Source: Hydrogenophaga sp. (GTDB lineage: Bacteria; Pseudomonadota; Gammaproteobacteria; Burkholderiales; Burkholderiaceae_C). From it: a stretch of 64,000 bases of DNA. This document shows, piece by piece, positions 27,606 to 37,082 of this stretch (position 1 is its first letter; each line of letters begins with the position of its first letter). The notes below the pieces were generated by a model, which was not told the DNA's origin, did no database searches, and saw nothing but the letters and a program-made list of their open reading frames with translations. Made by a program: the position numbers and the translations under genes. The stretch lies in assembly GCF_026125785.1 (NCBI RefSeq), contig NZ_JAHCKL010000011.1:1-64000 (forward strand), in the 5' to 3' direction.

Positions 27606-27717
27606 GAAGGTGTCTCCTTGTGTGTGGGTAGCCTGGACGAATCTACCAAGCCAGCCACGGCCTGTTTAGAGGGTTTCACCTGTCAGGGCCGCGCACGTTG
27701 CGGCGGGAGGCACCGTC

Positions 27718-28518
27718 TCAATCGCTGAACGTGGCCGTCAAGGTCCCGAGCGGTGCGGAAAAGCAGGCCGTCCAGCGTTCGCCCGGTGCCACGGGCCAGG
27801 CGTCGGTCCAGGTACCGGTGGTCACCACGTCGCCGGCCTGCACATCGGGCGCGCCGGGGCAGGCACGCAAGGCAGGCAGGAAGTGGTGGAGGGCGCGGAG
27901 CGGGCTGTCCAGCACGTGGGCGCCAGCGCCATGGTCGATGCGTTGACCGTCGCGCGAGAGGGTGACGGTGGCGCGCGCGAGCAGCGCGTCGAGTTCCGCG
28001 GCATCGCTCGCCACCTGGTCCACCGGGATGCGCCGCCCCACCAGCAGGCGCGCATGCAGCGCGCCGTCGGCGACGGTATCGGCCGGCAGGAACTTCCAGT
28101 CGGGCAGGTGCGACTGCACGATTTCGAAGCCTGGCGCGACCCACTCGATGGCCTCGAAGAGCGTCTGCAGCGATGCGCCCGGTGCGGGGCAGCTTCTCAT
28201 GCCGAAAACGGTCTCGGGTTCCAGCCTGGGCTGGCACGTGGCCGCCAGCGAGAGCTGGCCTTCTTGCTCGCACAGGCTCAGTGTGGTGTTCCATACGCTG
28301 CCCCAAATGGGCGCGTGCACGTTGTAGCGGTCCCAGATGGTGCGGTTGGTGAAGCCGATCTTGAAGCCGCGGGGTTGCTCGCCGCGCGCCATGCGCAGGG
28401 CGCGCACCGCGAGTGCGCTGGCGTAGGCGTCGTCAAGGCCGAAGCCGGCCTGGTCTGTCAGCGGCCTGTCCCACAGGTGGCCGTGGTCCTGGTGGTCGAG
28501 AAGGGCCTGTGGCGTCAT
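27718..28518 (-). CDS. 2-keto-4-pentenoate hydratase / fumarylacetoacetate hydrolase family
   Basis: 266 aa from MTPQALLDHQDHGHLW; the long upstream in-frame stretch is inside the LysR gene region and was discarded. GFKIGFTNRTIWDRYNVHAP and PAIWGSVW-type segments match the MhpD/HpaH-like hydratases of meta-cleavage pathways, and EPETVFGMR holds metal ligands of the fold. Such enzymes hydrate 2-hydroxypenta-2,4-dienoate. No ring-cleavage dioxygenase lies nearby, so the actual substrate is open. Confidence 0.85.
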   Translation of the reverse strand: MTPQALLDHQDHGHLWDRPLTDQAGFGLDDAYASALAVRALRMARGEQPRGFKIGFTNRTIWDRYNVHAPIWGSVWNTTLSLCEQEGQLSLAATCQPRLEPETVFGMRSCPAPGASLQTLFEAIEWVAPGFEIVQSHLPDWKFLPADTVADGALHARLLVGRRIPVDQVASDAAELDALLARATVTLSRDGQRIDHGAGAHVLDSPLRALHHFLPALRACPGAPDVQAGDVVTTGTWTDAWPVAPGERWTACFSAPLGTLTATFSD

Positions 28519-28558
28519 GTTCGGGCGGAAGTCGTCTGGGGCATGCGATGCATGATAG

Positions 28559-29491
28559 TCAGGCCTCGGCCTGGGCGCGGCCAAACAGCCGGTGCACCTG
28601 CGAACGGATCCACTGATGCGCCGGGTCGCGGGCCGTGCTCTCGTGCCAGACCAGCCGGACTTCGTAGCGCGGTGCGGCCGACCGCGGCAGTTCCCAGACA
28701 CGCAGGTCGCGGCGCTGGCCCAGGTTGGCGGCGTACATCTGGGGCACGATGGTCATCAGATCGGTGCTGAGCGCGAGGTCGGGCAGGGCGCCAAAGTGGC
28801 GTGCGCGCAGCACGATGCGTTCGGAAAGCTTCAGGCGCACCAGCATCTTCTCCACGCTGCCGTGGAACGTGGCTGTGGGCGAGGCCACCACCAGCGAGGC
28901 CTCGGCGAGCTGCCGCGCGCTCAGGGTGCGGCCCACCTTCCCGGAGGCGGGGCGCCAACCGGTCGAGGTCAGGGCGACGTAGTGCTCGCGGAACAGCAGG
29001 TCCGAACGCACGCCGCGGTGGCGCGGCTGCAGGATGCCGATGGCGAAGTCGATCTCACGCGATTCCAGCGCCGTGGGCACGTCCTCGGCGGCCACGGACA
29101 CATTGGTCAGATGCGCCAGCGGTGCCTGCTGGCGCAGCACCGAAGCCAGTCCGGGCAGGAACATGATCTCGCCCAGGTCCGACAGCGACAGGCGCCAGCG
29201 CATCTCGGTGCTCGCGGGGTCGAACTCGTCGCGCCGGGTCACCGCGGCCTCCAGCAACTTGAGCTGCATCTGTACTTCGGGTGCGAGGCGTTCGCACAGC
29301 CGCGTGGGCTGCAGGCCGCCTGGGGAGCGCACGAACAGGTCGTCCTTGAAGTAGTCGCGCAGGCGGGCCAGCGCATTGCTCGTGGCGGGCTGGGACAGGG
29401 CCAGTGCCTTGCCCGCCGCGGTGACCGAGCCGGTGCGGTGGATGGCCGAAAGCACGCGCAACAGGTTGAGATCGAGCTGCCGGAAGTTCAT
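28559..29491 (-). CDS. LysR-family transcriptional regulator, divergent from iorAB
   Basis: 310 aa. HTH region NLLRVLSAIHRTGSVTAAGK with recognition helix LSQPATSNALARLRDYFKDD; C-terminal effector domain follows. The DLNLLRVL opening and SNALARLR helix are typical of the NahR/LinR-like branch, which often senses aromatic acids. It is divergent from iorA with about 123 bp between the start codons, so it is the likely regulator of iorAB and perhaps of the hydratase 40 bp downstream. Confidence 0.92.
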   Translation of the reverse strand: MNFRQLDLNLLRVLSAIHRTGSVTAAGKALALSQPATSNALARLRDYFKDDLFVRSPGGLQPTRLCERLAPEVQMQLKLLEAAVTRRDEFDPASTEMRWRLSLSDLGEIMFLPGLASVLRQQAPLAHLTNVSVAAEDVPTALESREIDFAIGILQPRHRGVRSDLLFREHYVALTSTGWRPASGKVGRTLSARQLAEASLVVASPTATFHGSVEKMLVRLKLSERIVLRARHFGALPDLALSTDLMTIVPQMYAANLGQRRDLRVWELPRSAAPRYEVRLVWHESTARDPAHQWIRSQVHRLFGRAQAEA

Positions 29492-29614
29492 GGTGCAGGC
29501 TCCTAGGGTTGACCCGGATTATCCGCTTTGTGAATGAGTGACATCCGATCAATCTATTTGCCAGATGCCGGACGGACTCCTACATTGCGCGGCATAACGA
29601 CAGGAGACCCACGG

Positions 29615-31762
29615 TTGGAACGTTCATTCCACGCGCAGATCGAGGCGCTCAAGCTCGGCGATGGCGAGACCTTTCACGGCGAAGGCATCCTGGCGGTGAC
29701 CAAGGCCCTGCTGCAGTCCGGCGTGACCTATGTGGGCGGCTACCAGGGATCACCGATCTCGCACCTGCTCGATGTGATGGTGCAGGCCAAACCCTACATG
29801 GACGAACTGGGCGTGCATGTCGAGGCCTGCACCAACGAGAGTTCTGCGGCGGCCATGCTGGCAGCGTCCATCATGTACCCGGTGCGCGGCGCGGTCACGT
29901 GGAAATCCGTGGTGGGCACCAACGTGGCGTCGGATGCGTTGTCCAACCTGGCTTCGCCGGGCGTGATGGGCGGCGCGCTCATCGTGGTTGGCGAGGACTA
30001 TGGCGAAGGGGCGAGCGTGATCCAGGAGCGCACGCACGCCTTCGCCATGAAGTCTGCGCTGTGGCTGATGGATCCCCGCCCCAACCTGCCGACCATCGTG
30101 CGCATGGTGGAGAAGGGGTTCGAACTCTCCGAGGCGTCGAGCACGCCGGTGATGCTGGAGTTGCGCATCCGCGCCTGCCATGTGCAGGGCAGCTTCGTGG
30201 CCCGTGACAACGTGGCTCCCGCCATTTCCAGCCGCCATCTGCAGCAGGAGGCGGCCTCCTTCAGCTACGACCGGCTGTCGCACCCGCCATCGACCTTCCG
30301 GCACGAGAAGCACAAGTACGAGGTGCGCATGCCGGCGGCGCGCCGCTTCATTGCCGAAGCGGGGCTCAACGAACACTTTGATGGCCGCCATGCGGAAGTG
30401 GGGCTGATCGTGCAGGGCGGGCTCTACAACACCACCGTCCGCGCGCTGCAGCAGGCCGGACTGGCCAATGCCATGGGCGAGACCGAGGTGCCCATCCTGG
30501 TGCTCAACGTGGTCTACCCGCTGGTGCCGGAGCAGATCACCGCGTTCTGCGCGGGCAAGCGCGCGGTGCTGGTGGTGGAAGAGGGGCAACCCGAATTCAT
30601 CGAGCAGGACATCGCCACGCAGTTGCGCCGCGCCGACCTGCAGACCCGCCTGCATGGCAAGGACCTGCTGCCCATGGGCGGCGAATACACCGCCGAGATC
30701 GTGTTGGCGGGCCTGAGTGCCTTTTTGGGTGAACACTTGCCTGGTCTGGACGGTGGCGGCGCGCAGCGCTTCGGTGCCGAACTGGCTGCGGTGCGGCAGC
30801 AGGCCCAGGCGGCGCTGGGCAGTGCCGTGCCGCCACGCCCACCCAATTTCTGCACGGGCTGCCCGGAGCGGCCGGTGTTTGCCGCGCTCAAGCTGGTGGA
30901 GCGCGAGGTGGGCCGCCTGCACATCTCCACCGACATCGGCTGCCATTCCTTCGCCACCTTCGAGCCCTTCTCGTTTGGCAATTCCATCCTGGGCTATGGC
31001 ATGAGCATGGCGTCCAGCGCGGCGGTGAAGAACTTCTCTGCCCGCCGCCCGGTGGCCATCATGGGCGACGGCGGCTTCTGGCACAACGGGCTGCTCTCCG
31101 GCGTGAGTTCGACCCTGTTGAACCAGGGCGACGGTGTGCTGGTGATCATGAAGAACGGCTACACCTCGGCCACCGGCACGCAGGAGACCATGTCCACGCC
31201 GGCCTCCGAGGCCAAGCGGGTGGCCGAAGGGTCCAGCGCCACGGCGGACGAGGTGACCATCGAGAACACCTTGCGCGGCATGGGCGTGAAGTGGATCCGC
31301 ACGGTGCACAACTACCGTGTCTCCCGCGTGCGTGACGCGCTCAGGGAAGCGGTGGACACCCCATTCGCAGGCCTCAAGGTGGTGATCGCCGAAGGCGAGT
31401 GCCAGTTGGAGCGTCAGCGCCGCCTGCGGCCCATCCGCGCGCGCCGCCTCAAGGAAGGCCTGCGCACTGTGCGCACCCGCTACGGCGTGGACGAGGACAC
31501 CTGCACCGGTGACCATTCCTGCATCCGTCTCTCGGGCTGTCCCACGCTCACCGTCAAGACCTCGGCCGATCCGCTGCGCCGCGAGCCCGTGGCCCATGTC
31601 ACCAACGGTTGCGTCGGCTGCGGCCTGTGCGGCGAGGTGGCCGACGCCGCCGTGCTGTGTCCCTCGTTCCACAAGATCGAGGTCATCACCCATCCGGGCT
31701 GGTGGGACCGCCTCACCGACCGCCTCAACCGCTTCTTCATCGGCCTGCTGCAGCCTGCATAG
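29615..31762 (+). CDS. iorA: Indolepyruvate ferredoxin oxidoreductase, alpha (IorA-like) subunit
   Basis: 715 aa from TTG 29615, which has AGGAG at 8 nt; an ATG at 29534 lacks a ribosome-binding site. Oxidatively decarboxylates aryl-2-ketoacids to aryl-acyl-CoA. N-terminal pyruvate-oxidoreductase-type domain (YVGGYQGSPISHLLD), a ThDP-binding part (IMGDGGFWHNGLLSGV) and a C-terminal ferredoxin-like tail with CVGCGLCGEVADAAVLCPS. The first cluster motif reads CTGDHSCIRLSGCP, one cysteine short of the archaeal C-x2-C-x2-C-x4-CP pattern. Confidence 0.92.
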   Translation: MERSFHAQIEALKLGDGETFHGEGILAVTKALLQSGVTYVGGYQGSPISHLLDVMVQAKPYMDELGVHVEACTNESSAAAMLAASIMYPVRGAVTWKSVVGTNVASDALSNLASPGVMGGALIVVGEDYGEGASVIQERTHAFAMKSALWLMDPRPNLPTIVRMVEKGFELSEASSTPVMLELRIRACHVQGSFVARDNVAPAISSRHLQQEAASFSYDRLSHPPSTFRHEKHKYEVRMPAARRFIAEAGLNEHFDGRHAEVGLIVQGGLYNTTVRALQQAGLANAMGETEVPILVLNVVYPLVPEQITAFCAGKRAVLVVEEGQPEFIEQDIATQLRRADLQTRLHGKDLLPMGGEYTAEIVLAGLSAFLGEHLPGLDGGGAQRFGAELAAVRQQAQAALGSAVPPRPPNFCTGCPERPVFAALKLVEREVGRLHISTDIGCHSFATFEPFSFGNSILGYGMSMASSAAVKNFSARRPVAIMGDGGFWHNGLLSGVSSTLLNQGDGVLVIMKNGYTSATGTQETMSTPASEAKRVAEGSSATADEVTIENTLRGMGVKWIRTVHNYRVSRVRDALREAVDTPFAGLKVVIAEGECQLERQRRLRPIRARRLKEGLRTVRTRYGVDEDTCTGDHSCIRLSGCPTLTVKTSADPLRREPVAHVTNGCVGCGLCGEVADAAVLCPSFHKIEVITHPGWWDRLTDRLNRFFIGLLQPA

Positions 31763-31873
31763 CATGAGAAACCCCCGGCGCGCCTTCGGCACTGTCCCCT
31801 GGAATGGGGGCGATACCAGGGCGGAACCTTTTCATGCGATGCGTGTGGCGCTCCGGTGCCATAGACCACTGAC

Positions 31874-33451
31874 ATGACCCCATACGACAAGTCCTTCGGC
31901 ATCCTGATCGCGGCCCTCGGTGGCGAGGGCGGCGGCGTGCTCGCTGACTGGCTGGTGCACTGCGCGCGGCAACAGGGCTTGCCCGTCCAGGCCACTTCGG
32001 TGCCCGGCGTGGCGCAGCGCACTGGCGCGACCAGCTACTACATCGAGTTGCTTCCCGAACCGCTGCCGCCTGGCTCGGCGGCACCGGTGTTGGGTCTCAC
32101 GCCCGTGGCCGGCCGGGTGGACGTGGTGGTGGCCAGCGAACTGCTCGAAGCCGCGCGCATGGTCGAGCGCGGCTTCGTCACCGAACGGACCACGCTGCTG
32201 GCGTCCACGCACCGGGTCTACACCACGCTGGAAAAGATGCACATGGCCGACGGCCGCCAGAACCCGCAGCGGCTGGCCGACGCCGCGCGCGCGCTGGCGC
32301 GCCGCGCCGTGCTGTTCGACATGGAGGCGGTGACGGTACAGCATGGCACGGTGGTGTCGGCGGTGATGTTCGGCGCGCTGGCGGGTGCCGGCACACTGCC
32401 TTGGCCGCGCGAGGTCTGTGAAACGGTGATCCGCGCATCGGGCAAGGGGGTGCAGGCCAGCCTCGCGGGCTTCGCCGCCGCTTTCGAGCAGGCCCGCGAA
32501 CCGACGCCCGCTCGGGCGCCGGTGGCGCGTGAAGCCGCGCAGGTCCTGGCCGATGCCGCGCTGCCATCGGAGCAGCGATCGGCGTGGGAACGGATGCTGC
32601 GGCCCTGGCCCGCGTCGGTTCAGTTGCTGGCCGCTCACGGTGCTCTGCGCTGCCTCGACTACCAGGACGCGCGCCTGGCGGACAGCTTTCTCGCGCAGGT
32701 GCAGGGCCTGGTCGGGGCGAGCCCGGCAGATGCCACGCAGGCGCTGGACGAAGCCGTGCGCCAGCTTGCTTTGTGGATGTGCTTCGAGGACGTGATCCGC
32801 GTGGCCGACCTCAAGACCCGCCGCAGCCGCTTCGAGCGCGTGCGCCGCGAGGCACAGGCACAGACCACCGACGTGGTGCGGGTGACCGAGCACTTCAAGC
32901 CCGGCATCGATGAGGTGGCGGCCGTGCTGCCACGCGCCCTGGGCGAACGCCTGCTGGCACTTGCGCAGCGCCGTGGCTGGACGGGCAAGGCCCACGTTGG
33001 CCTGCATATCCGTTCGTCCAGCCTGTGGGGCTACCTGATGCTGCGCGGTCTGGCACGCCTGCGCCCGCTGCGGCCTCGCTCGCTGCGCCACGCGCAGGAG
33101 CATGCCGCCATGGCGGTCTGGCTGGACGCCATGCACCAGGTGCTGCCGCGCTCGCCCGCGCTGGCGCTGGCGCTCGCGGGGCTGCCGCAGGTGCTCAAGG
33201 GCTACGGCGACACGCAACTGCGTGGCCGAGAGAACTACCAGCGCCTCTGGGCCACGCAGGTAGAGCCAGCCTTGCGCAACGACGTACCCGCCGACGAGGC
33301 GGCTGCCCGGCTGCGCGAGGCCCTCAAGACCACGCTCGCCGATCCCGAGGGCCGCCTCAACCAGGCCCACCGCGACGGTGGCGTGAAGGCCCAGCCTGTC
33401 TTCTGGGCCGCCAAGCCCCCCCGGGAAACCCCCATTCCCCCAGCCGCATGA
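31874..33451 (+). CDS. iorB: Indolepyruvate oxidoreductase, beta (IorB-like) subunit with a long C-terminal domain
   Basis: 525 aa. The first 200 or so residues are the gamma-type oxidoreductase domain (IAALGGEGGGVLADWLVHCA, then VPGVAQRTGATSYYIELLPE). The remaining 300 residues form an extra helical domain (DUF6537-like) seen in proteobacterial IorB proteins but not in the short archaeal subunit. It follows iorA by 111 bp and precedes the TRAP genes, so a shared transcript is plausible. Confidence 0.9.
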   Translation: MTPYDKSFGILIAALGGEGGGVLADWLVHCARQQGLPVQATSVPGVAQRTGATSYYIELLPEPLPPGSAAPVLGLTPVAGRVDVVVASELLEAARMVERGFVTERTTLLASTHRVYTTLEKMHMADGRQNPQRLADAARALARRAVLFDMEAVTVQHGTVVSAVMFGALAGAGTLPWPREVCETVIRASGKGVQASLAGFAAAFEQAREPTPARAPVAREAAQVLADAALPSEQRSAWERMLRPWPASVQLLAAHGALRCLDYQDARLADSFLAQVQGLVGASPADATQALDEAVRQLALWMCFEDVIRVADLKTRRSRFERVRREAQAQTTDVVRVTEHFKPGIDEVAAVLPRALGERLLALAQRRGWTGKAHVGLHIRSSSLWGYLMLRGLARLRPLRPRSLRHAQEHAAMAVWLDAMHQVLPRSPALALALAGLPQVLKGYGDTQLRGRENYQRLWATQVEPALRNDVPADEAAARLREALKTTLADPEGRLNQAHRDGGVKAQPVFWAAKPPRETPIPPAA

Positions 33452-33504
33452 TGGTCCGCAGCATGCGATTTCCCTTGAGAGAACTTCAACCACAGGAGAC
33501 AACC

Positions 33505-34536
33505 ATGATCCACCGACTCTCTTTCCCTGTTCGCGCCGTGGCCCTGGCCACCTTGATGCTGGGTGCGCTGGGAGCGCAGGCGCAGGACAAGCCGGTCGAA
33601 CTCAAGTTCGCCCACTGGCTGCCGGCCTCGCACCCGCTGGCCAAACTGGGTTTCGAGCCTTGGGCCAAGTCGGTGGAGGCGGCATCCAAGGGGTCGATCA
33701 AGGTGGCGCTGTTCCCTGCCCAGCAACTGGGCAAGGCGGCCGACCATTACGACATGGCGCGCGACGGCATCGCGGAGATGACCTGGGTCAATCCGGGCTA
33801 CCAGGCCGGTCGCTTTCCCATGATCGCCGCAGGTGAACTGCCTTTCCTGATCGCCAAACCCGGCCCGGGATCGGCTGCGCTGGACCAGTGGTACCGCACC
33901 TATGCAGGCTCCGAGATGAAAGATGTGAAGTTCTGCTTCGCGCACGTGCACATCGGCACCTTCCATGCCAAGAAGCCCATCACCGAGCCGGGTCAGCTCA
34001 AGGGCATGAAGATCCGCTCGGCCAACGGCACCGTGGCGCAGACCATGACCCTGCTGGGCGCGACCAATGTGCAGGTCTCGGCACCCGAGGCGCGCGACGC
34101 GCTGGAGAAGGGCGTGGCCGATGCCATCACCTTCCCCTGGAACTCCATCGTCACCTTCGGCATCGACAAGGCGGTCAAGTTCCACAGCGACATGCGCTTC
34201 TATGCGTCTGACTTCGTGTGGGTGATGAACAAGCCCTGGTACGACAAGCTGGCCGCGGGGCAGAAGAAGGTCATCGACGACCACTGCAACAACGAATGGG
34301 CCGCCAAGGTCGGCGGTGCCTGGGGCGACGAGGAGGACTCGGGCCAGGGCAAGCTGGAGAAAACCGCGGGCCACACCATCGTGAAAATCACACCGGCCCA
34401 GTTGGATGCCTGGAAGAAGGCGGTGGAGCCGGTGTATGCGCAATGGACCAAGGCGGCCGATGCCTCGGGCAACCCCGGTGCCGCTGCGCTGGAGGCTTTG
34501 CGCAAGGAACTGGCAGCCCGGCAGGCCGGCAACTGA
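33505..34536 (+). CDS. TRAP transporter solute-binding protein (DctP family)
   Basis: 343 aa. Signal peptide MIHRLSFPVRAVALATLMLG with a likely cut after AQA. The mature part carries LKFAHWLPASHPLAK, the ligand-binding region GMKIRSANGTVAQTM (Arg expected to hold the ligand carboxylate) and VADAITFPWNSIV. It binds a carboxylate, probably an aromatic or branched 2-ketoacid given the iorAB neighbours (inference). Strong ribosome-binding site CAGGAGA. Confidence 0.94.
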   Translation: MIHRLSFPVRAVALATLMLGALGAQAQDKPVELKFAHWLPASHPLAKLGFEPWAKSVEAASKGSIKVALFPAQQLGKAADHYDMARDGIAEMTWVNPGYQAGRFPMIAAGELPFLIAKPGPGSAALDQWYRTYAGSEMKDVKFCFAHVHIGTFHAKKPITEPGQLKGMKIRSANGTVAQTMTLLGATNVQVSAPEARDALEKGVADAITFPWNSIVTFGIDKAVKFHSDMRFYASDFVWVMNKPWYDKLAAGQKKVIDDHCNNEWAAKVGGAWGDEEDSGQGKLEKTAGHTIVKITPAQLDAWKKAVEPVYAQWTKAADASGNPGAAALEALRKELAARQAGN

Positions 34537-35042
34537 TGCGCCGCCTGTTCTCGGCCATCGAAACGGTGGCCGCGTTGTTCCTGCTGCTGATCGCGTTGCT
34601 GACGGCGGGCAACGTGCTGCTGCGCTACGCCTTCAGCATGCAGATTCCCGACTGGTTCGACGGGACGCAGATGCTGCAGGGCATAGCCATGTTCTGGGGC
34701 ATCGCGCTGGCCACCTACTACGGCACCCATATCGGTGTGGACATCGTGTGGGAGCACCTGGGGCGGCCAGGGCGTCGCCGGGTGGACCTGTTCGCCACCG
34801 TGGTCACCGCCGCGTTCCTGGCTCCGCTGGCCTGGATGGTCTGGGTCAAGGTGGGTGGTACCGGCAGCCAGGGCACCATGGACTTGCGCCTGCCGCTCAA
34901 GTGGTTCTACAGCGCGGGCGCCGTGGGTGCCAGCGTGGCGTCGCTGCTGGCGCTGGTGCGCCTGTGGCAGTTGTGGCAGGGGCGGGAAGCCAGCCCCGAG
35001 CCGCTGGAAGAAGACGTGCCGGGAGCCGCGCATGGATCGTGA
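34536..35042 (+). CDS. TRAP transporter small permease (DctQ)
   Basis: 168 aa, four transmembrane helices (about 5-27, 45-65, 85-108 and 125-147). Begins in an ATGA overlap with the DctP stop. FLLLIALLTAGNVLLRYAF matches the family's N-terminal helix, and the central GTQMLQGIAMFWGIAL is typical. Forms the membrane complex with the downstream DctM. Confidence 0.92.
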   Translation: MRRLFSAIETVAALFLLLIALLTAGNVLLRYAFSMQIPDWFDGTQMLQGIAMFWGIALATYYGTHIGVDIVWEHLGRPGRRRVDLFATVVTAAFLAPLAWMVWVKVGGTGSQGTMDLRLPLKWFYSAGAVGASVASLLALVRLWQLWQGREASPEPLEEDVPGAAHGS

Positions 35043-36333
35043 CGTCGTGGCCCTCGTGGGCTTTCTGGCCATGTTCGGCCTCATGGCCCTGCGCGTGCCG
35101 ATTGGCATCGCCATGGGCATCGCCGGCGTGGGCGGCTTCGCGCTGCTGTCGGGCGCCAAGCCTGCGCTGAACCTGCTGGCGAACGTGCCGCTGTCGGTGC
35201 TGACGGACTACAACCTCAGCGTCATTCCCATGTTCATCCTGATGGGGGCTTTCGCTTCGCACTCTGGCATGAGCACCGAGCTGTTCACCGCCGGCCGTGC
35301 CTGGCTCGGGCACCGGCGCGGCGGGCTGGCGCTGGCGTCGGTCGCTGCCTGCGGGGGGTTCTCGGCCATCAACGGTTCCTCGGTCGCGACCGCCGCCACC
35401 ATGACCCAGGTCGCGCTGCCGGAGATGCGCCGCGCAGGCTACAGCCCGGGTTTTTCCGCAGGCCTCATCGCCGCGGGGGGCACGCTGGGCATCATGATCC
35501 CGCCTTCGGTGATCATGGTGCTCTACGGCATCATGACCGAGACCGACATCACCAAGCTGTTCGCGGCGGGCGTCATTCCCGGTCTGATGGCCATCGGCTT
35601 CTACAGTGCGGTGGTGGCCATCGTGGCGCGGCTGCGGCCGCAGGCCATGCCGCGCGGTGAACGCGTGGGCTGGGGTGAGCGCTTCGCCTCCTTGCGTGCG
35701 CTGTGGGCGGTGCTGCTGCTGTTCATGTTCGTGCTCGGCGGCATCTACGGTGGCCTCTTCACGGTGCAGGAAGCGGCCGGCGTGGGCGCCATCGGCACGC
35801 TGCTGATCGGCCTGATGCGCCGCCGCCTGCGCTGGCCGCAGGTCAGGGCGGCGCTCATCGGTGCATTGCGCGTGTCCTCGGCCATCATGATGATCGTCGT
35901 CGGCGCCTACCTGTTCGGCTACTTCCTCACCATCACGCAGTTCACGCAGAACGCGGTGGACTTCCTGGTGCACCTCCCCGTGGGGCCTTATGGCGTGCTG
36001 GCGCTGGTCATGATCGGCTACCTGATCCTGGGCGCGGTGATGGATGAGCTGGCGATGATCCTGCTCACCGTGCCGATCGTTTTCCCGGCCATGATGCAGC
36101 TCGGCTTCGACCCGATCTGGTTCGGCGTGATCGTGGTGATGGCCGTCACCTTCGGCATGATCTGTCCGCCCGTGGGCATGAATGTGTTCGTGATCAGTTC
36201 CATCGCGCGCGACGTGCCGCTGGGTGCGATCTACAAAGGGACCATGCCCTTCATCGCGGTGGACGTGTTGCGCCTGTTCATCCTCTGCGCCTTTCCCGCA
36301 CTCTCGCTCTGGCTGCCCGGGTTTGTCGAGTAG
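35032..36333 (+). CDS. TRAP transporter large permease (DctM)
   Basis: 433 aa, about 12 membrane segments. Overlaps dctQ by 11 bp. The family signature FAALSGSSVATAATM-type loop appears as FSAINGSSVATAATM, with IPPSVIMVLYGIMTETDI and MICPPVGMNVFVISSI. The sodium-driven transport channel of the DctPQM system. Confidence 0.94.
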   Translation: MDRDVVALVGFLAMFGLMALRVPIGIAMGIAGVGGFALLSGAKPALNLLANVPLSVLTDYNLSVIPMFILMGAFASHSGMSTELFTAGRAWLGHRRGGLALASVAACGGFSAINGSSVATAATMTQVALPEMRRAGYSPGFSAGLIAAGGTLGIMIPPSVIMVLYGIMTETDITKLFAAGVIPGLMAIGFYSAVVAIVARLRPQAMPRGERVGWGERFASLRALWAVLLLFMFVLGGIYGGLFTVQEAAGVGAIGTLLIGLMRRRLRWPQVRAALIGALRVSSAIMMIVVGAYLFGYFLTITQFTQNAVDFLVHLPVGPYGVLALVMIGYLILGAVMDELAMILLTVPIVFPAMMQLGFDPIWFGVIVVMAVTFGMICPPVGMNVFVISSIARDVPLGAIYKGTMPFIAVDVLRLFILCAFPALSLWLPGFVE

Positions 36334-36377
36334 CGCCCGCCGCCGCCCGGGCCGCGGCAGGCGCTATGCTGCGGCCC

Positions 36378-37082
36378 ATGAACGCTTCATCCCCGATCGA
36401 CGTCCTGGAACTGGTCAGCGGCGGCAGCCCTACCGCCGAACCCGTGGCCTCCATCATCGTGCTGCATGGCCTGGGCGCCGACGGCAACGATTTCGTGCCC
36501 ATCGCGCAGGAACTGGACCTGCGTGCCCACGGCCCGGTGCGCTTTGTGTTTCCCAGCGCACCGGTGCGCCCGGTCACCCTCAATGGGGGCTACCGCATGC
36601 GCGCCTGGTACGACATCTTCCCGCCGCCGTCGCGGCCCGGCGAACCCAGGCCGGAAGACGAGCCGGGCTTGCGTGCCTCGCAGGCGCTGGTGCAGGGATT
36701 GCTGGACCGCGAAGCCGCGCGTGGCGTACCGGCTCACCGTACCGTGCTCATGGGCTTCTCGCAGGGCTGCGCCATGACGCTCATGACTGGCCTTCGCGCA
36801 CCCCACCGGCTGGCGGGCCTGGCGGGGCTCTCAGGCTACCTGCCGCTGGCCGACACCACGGCTGGCGAATGCAGCGCCGCCAACCGCGACGTGCCCATCT
36901 TTCTCGCGCATGGCGAACACGACCCCATGGTGGTCATCGAGCGCGGCCAGGCTTCCCGGGACCGGTTGCAGGCCCTGGGGTACGCCGTGCAGTGGCACAG
37001 CTACGCCATGGAGCACTCGGTGTGCGCCGAAGAGGTGGCAGACCTCAACGCGTGGCTGTTGAAGGTGCTCGGCGGCGCATGA
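36378..37082 (+). CDS. Alpha/beta-hydrolase, phospholipase/carboxylesterase family
   Basis: 234 aa from MNASSPID; an ATG four codons upstream is the alternative. Abhydrolase_2 domain: oxyanion region VLHGLGADGNDFVP, nucleophile elbow GFSQGCAMT, Asp in GEHDPMV and His in MEHSVCAEE. Resembles bacterial carboxylesterase EstB-like enzymes acting on short acyl esters. Its 3' end overlaps the convergent DMT transporter gene by 38 bp. Confidence 0.92.
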   Translation: MNASSPIDVLELVSGGSPTAEPVASIIVLHGLGADGNDFVPIAQELDLRAHGPVRFVFPSAPVRPVTLNGGYRMRAWYDIFPPPSRPGEPRPEDEPGLRASQALVQGLLDREAARGVPAHRTVLMGFSQGCAMTLMTGLRAPHRLAGLAGLSGYLPLADTTAGECSAANRDVPIFLAHGEHDPMVVIERGQASRDRLQALGYAVQWHSYAMEHSVCAEEVADLNAWLLKVLGGA

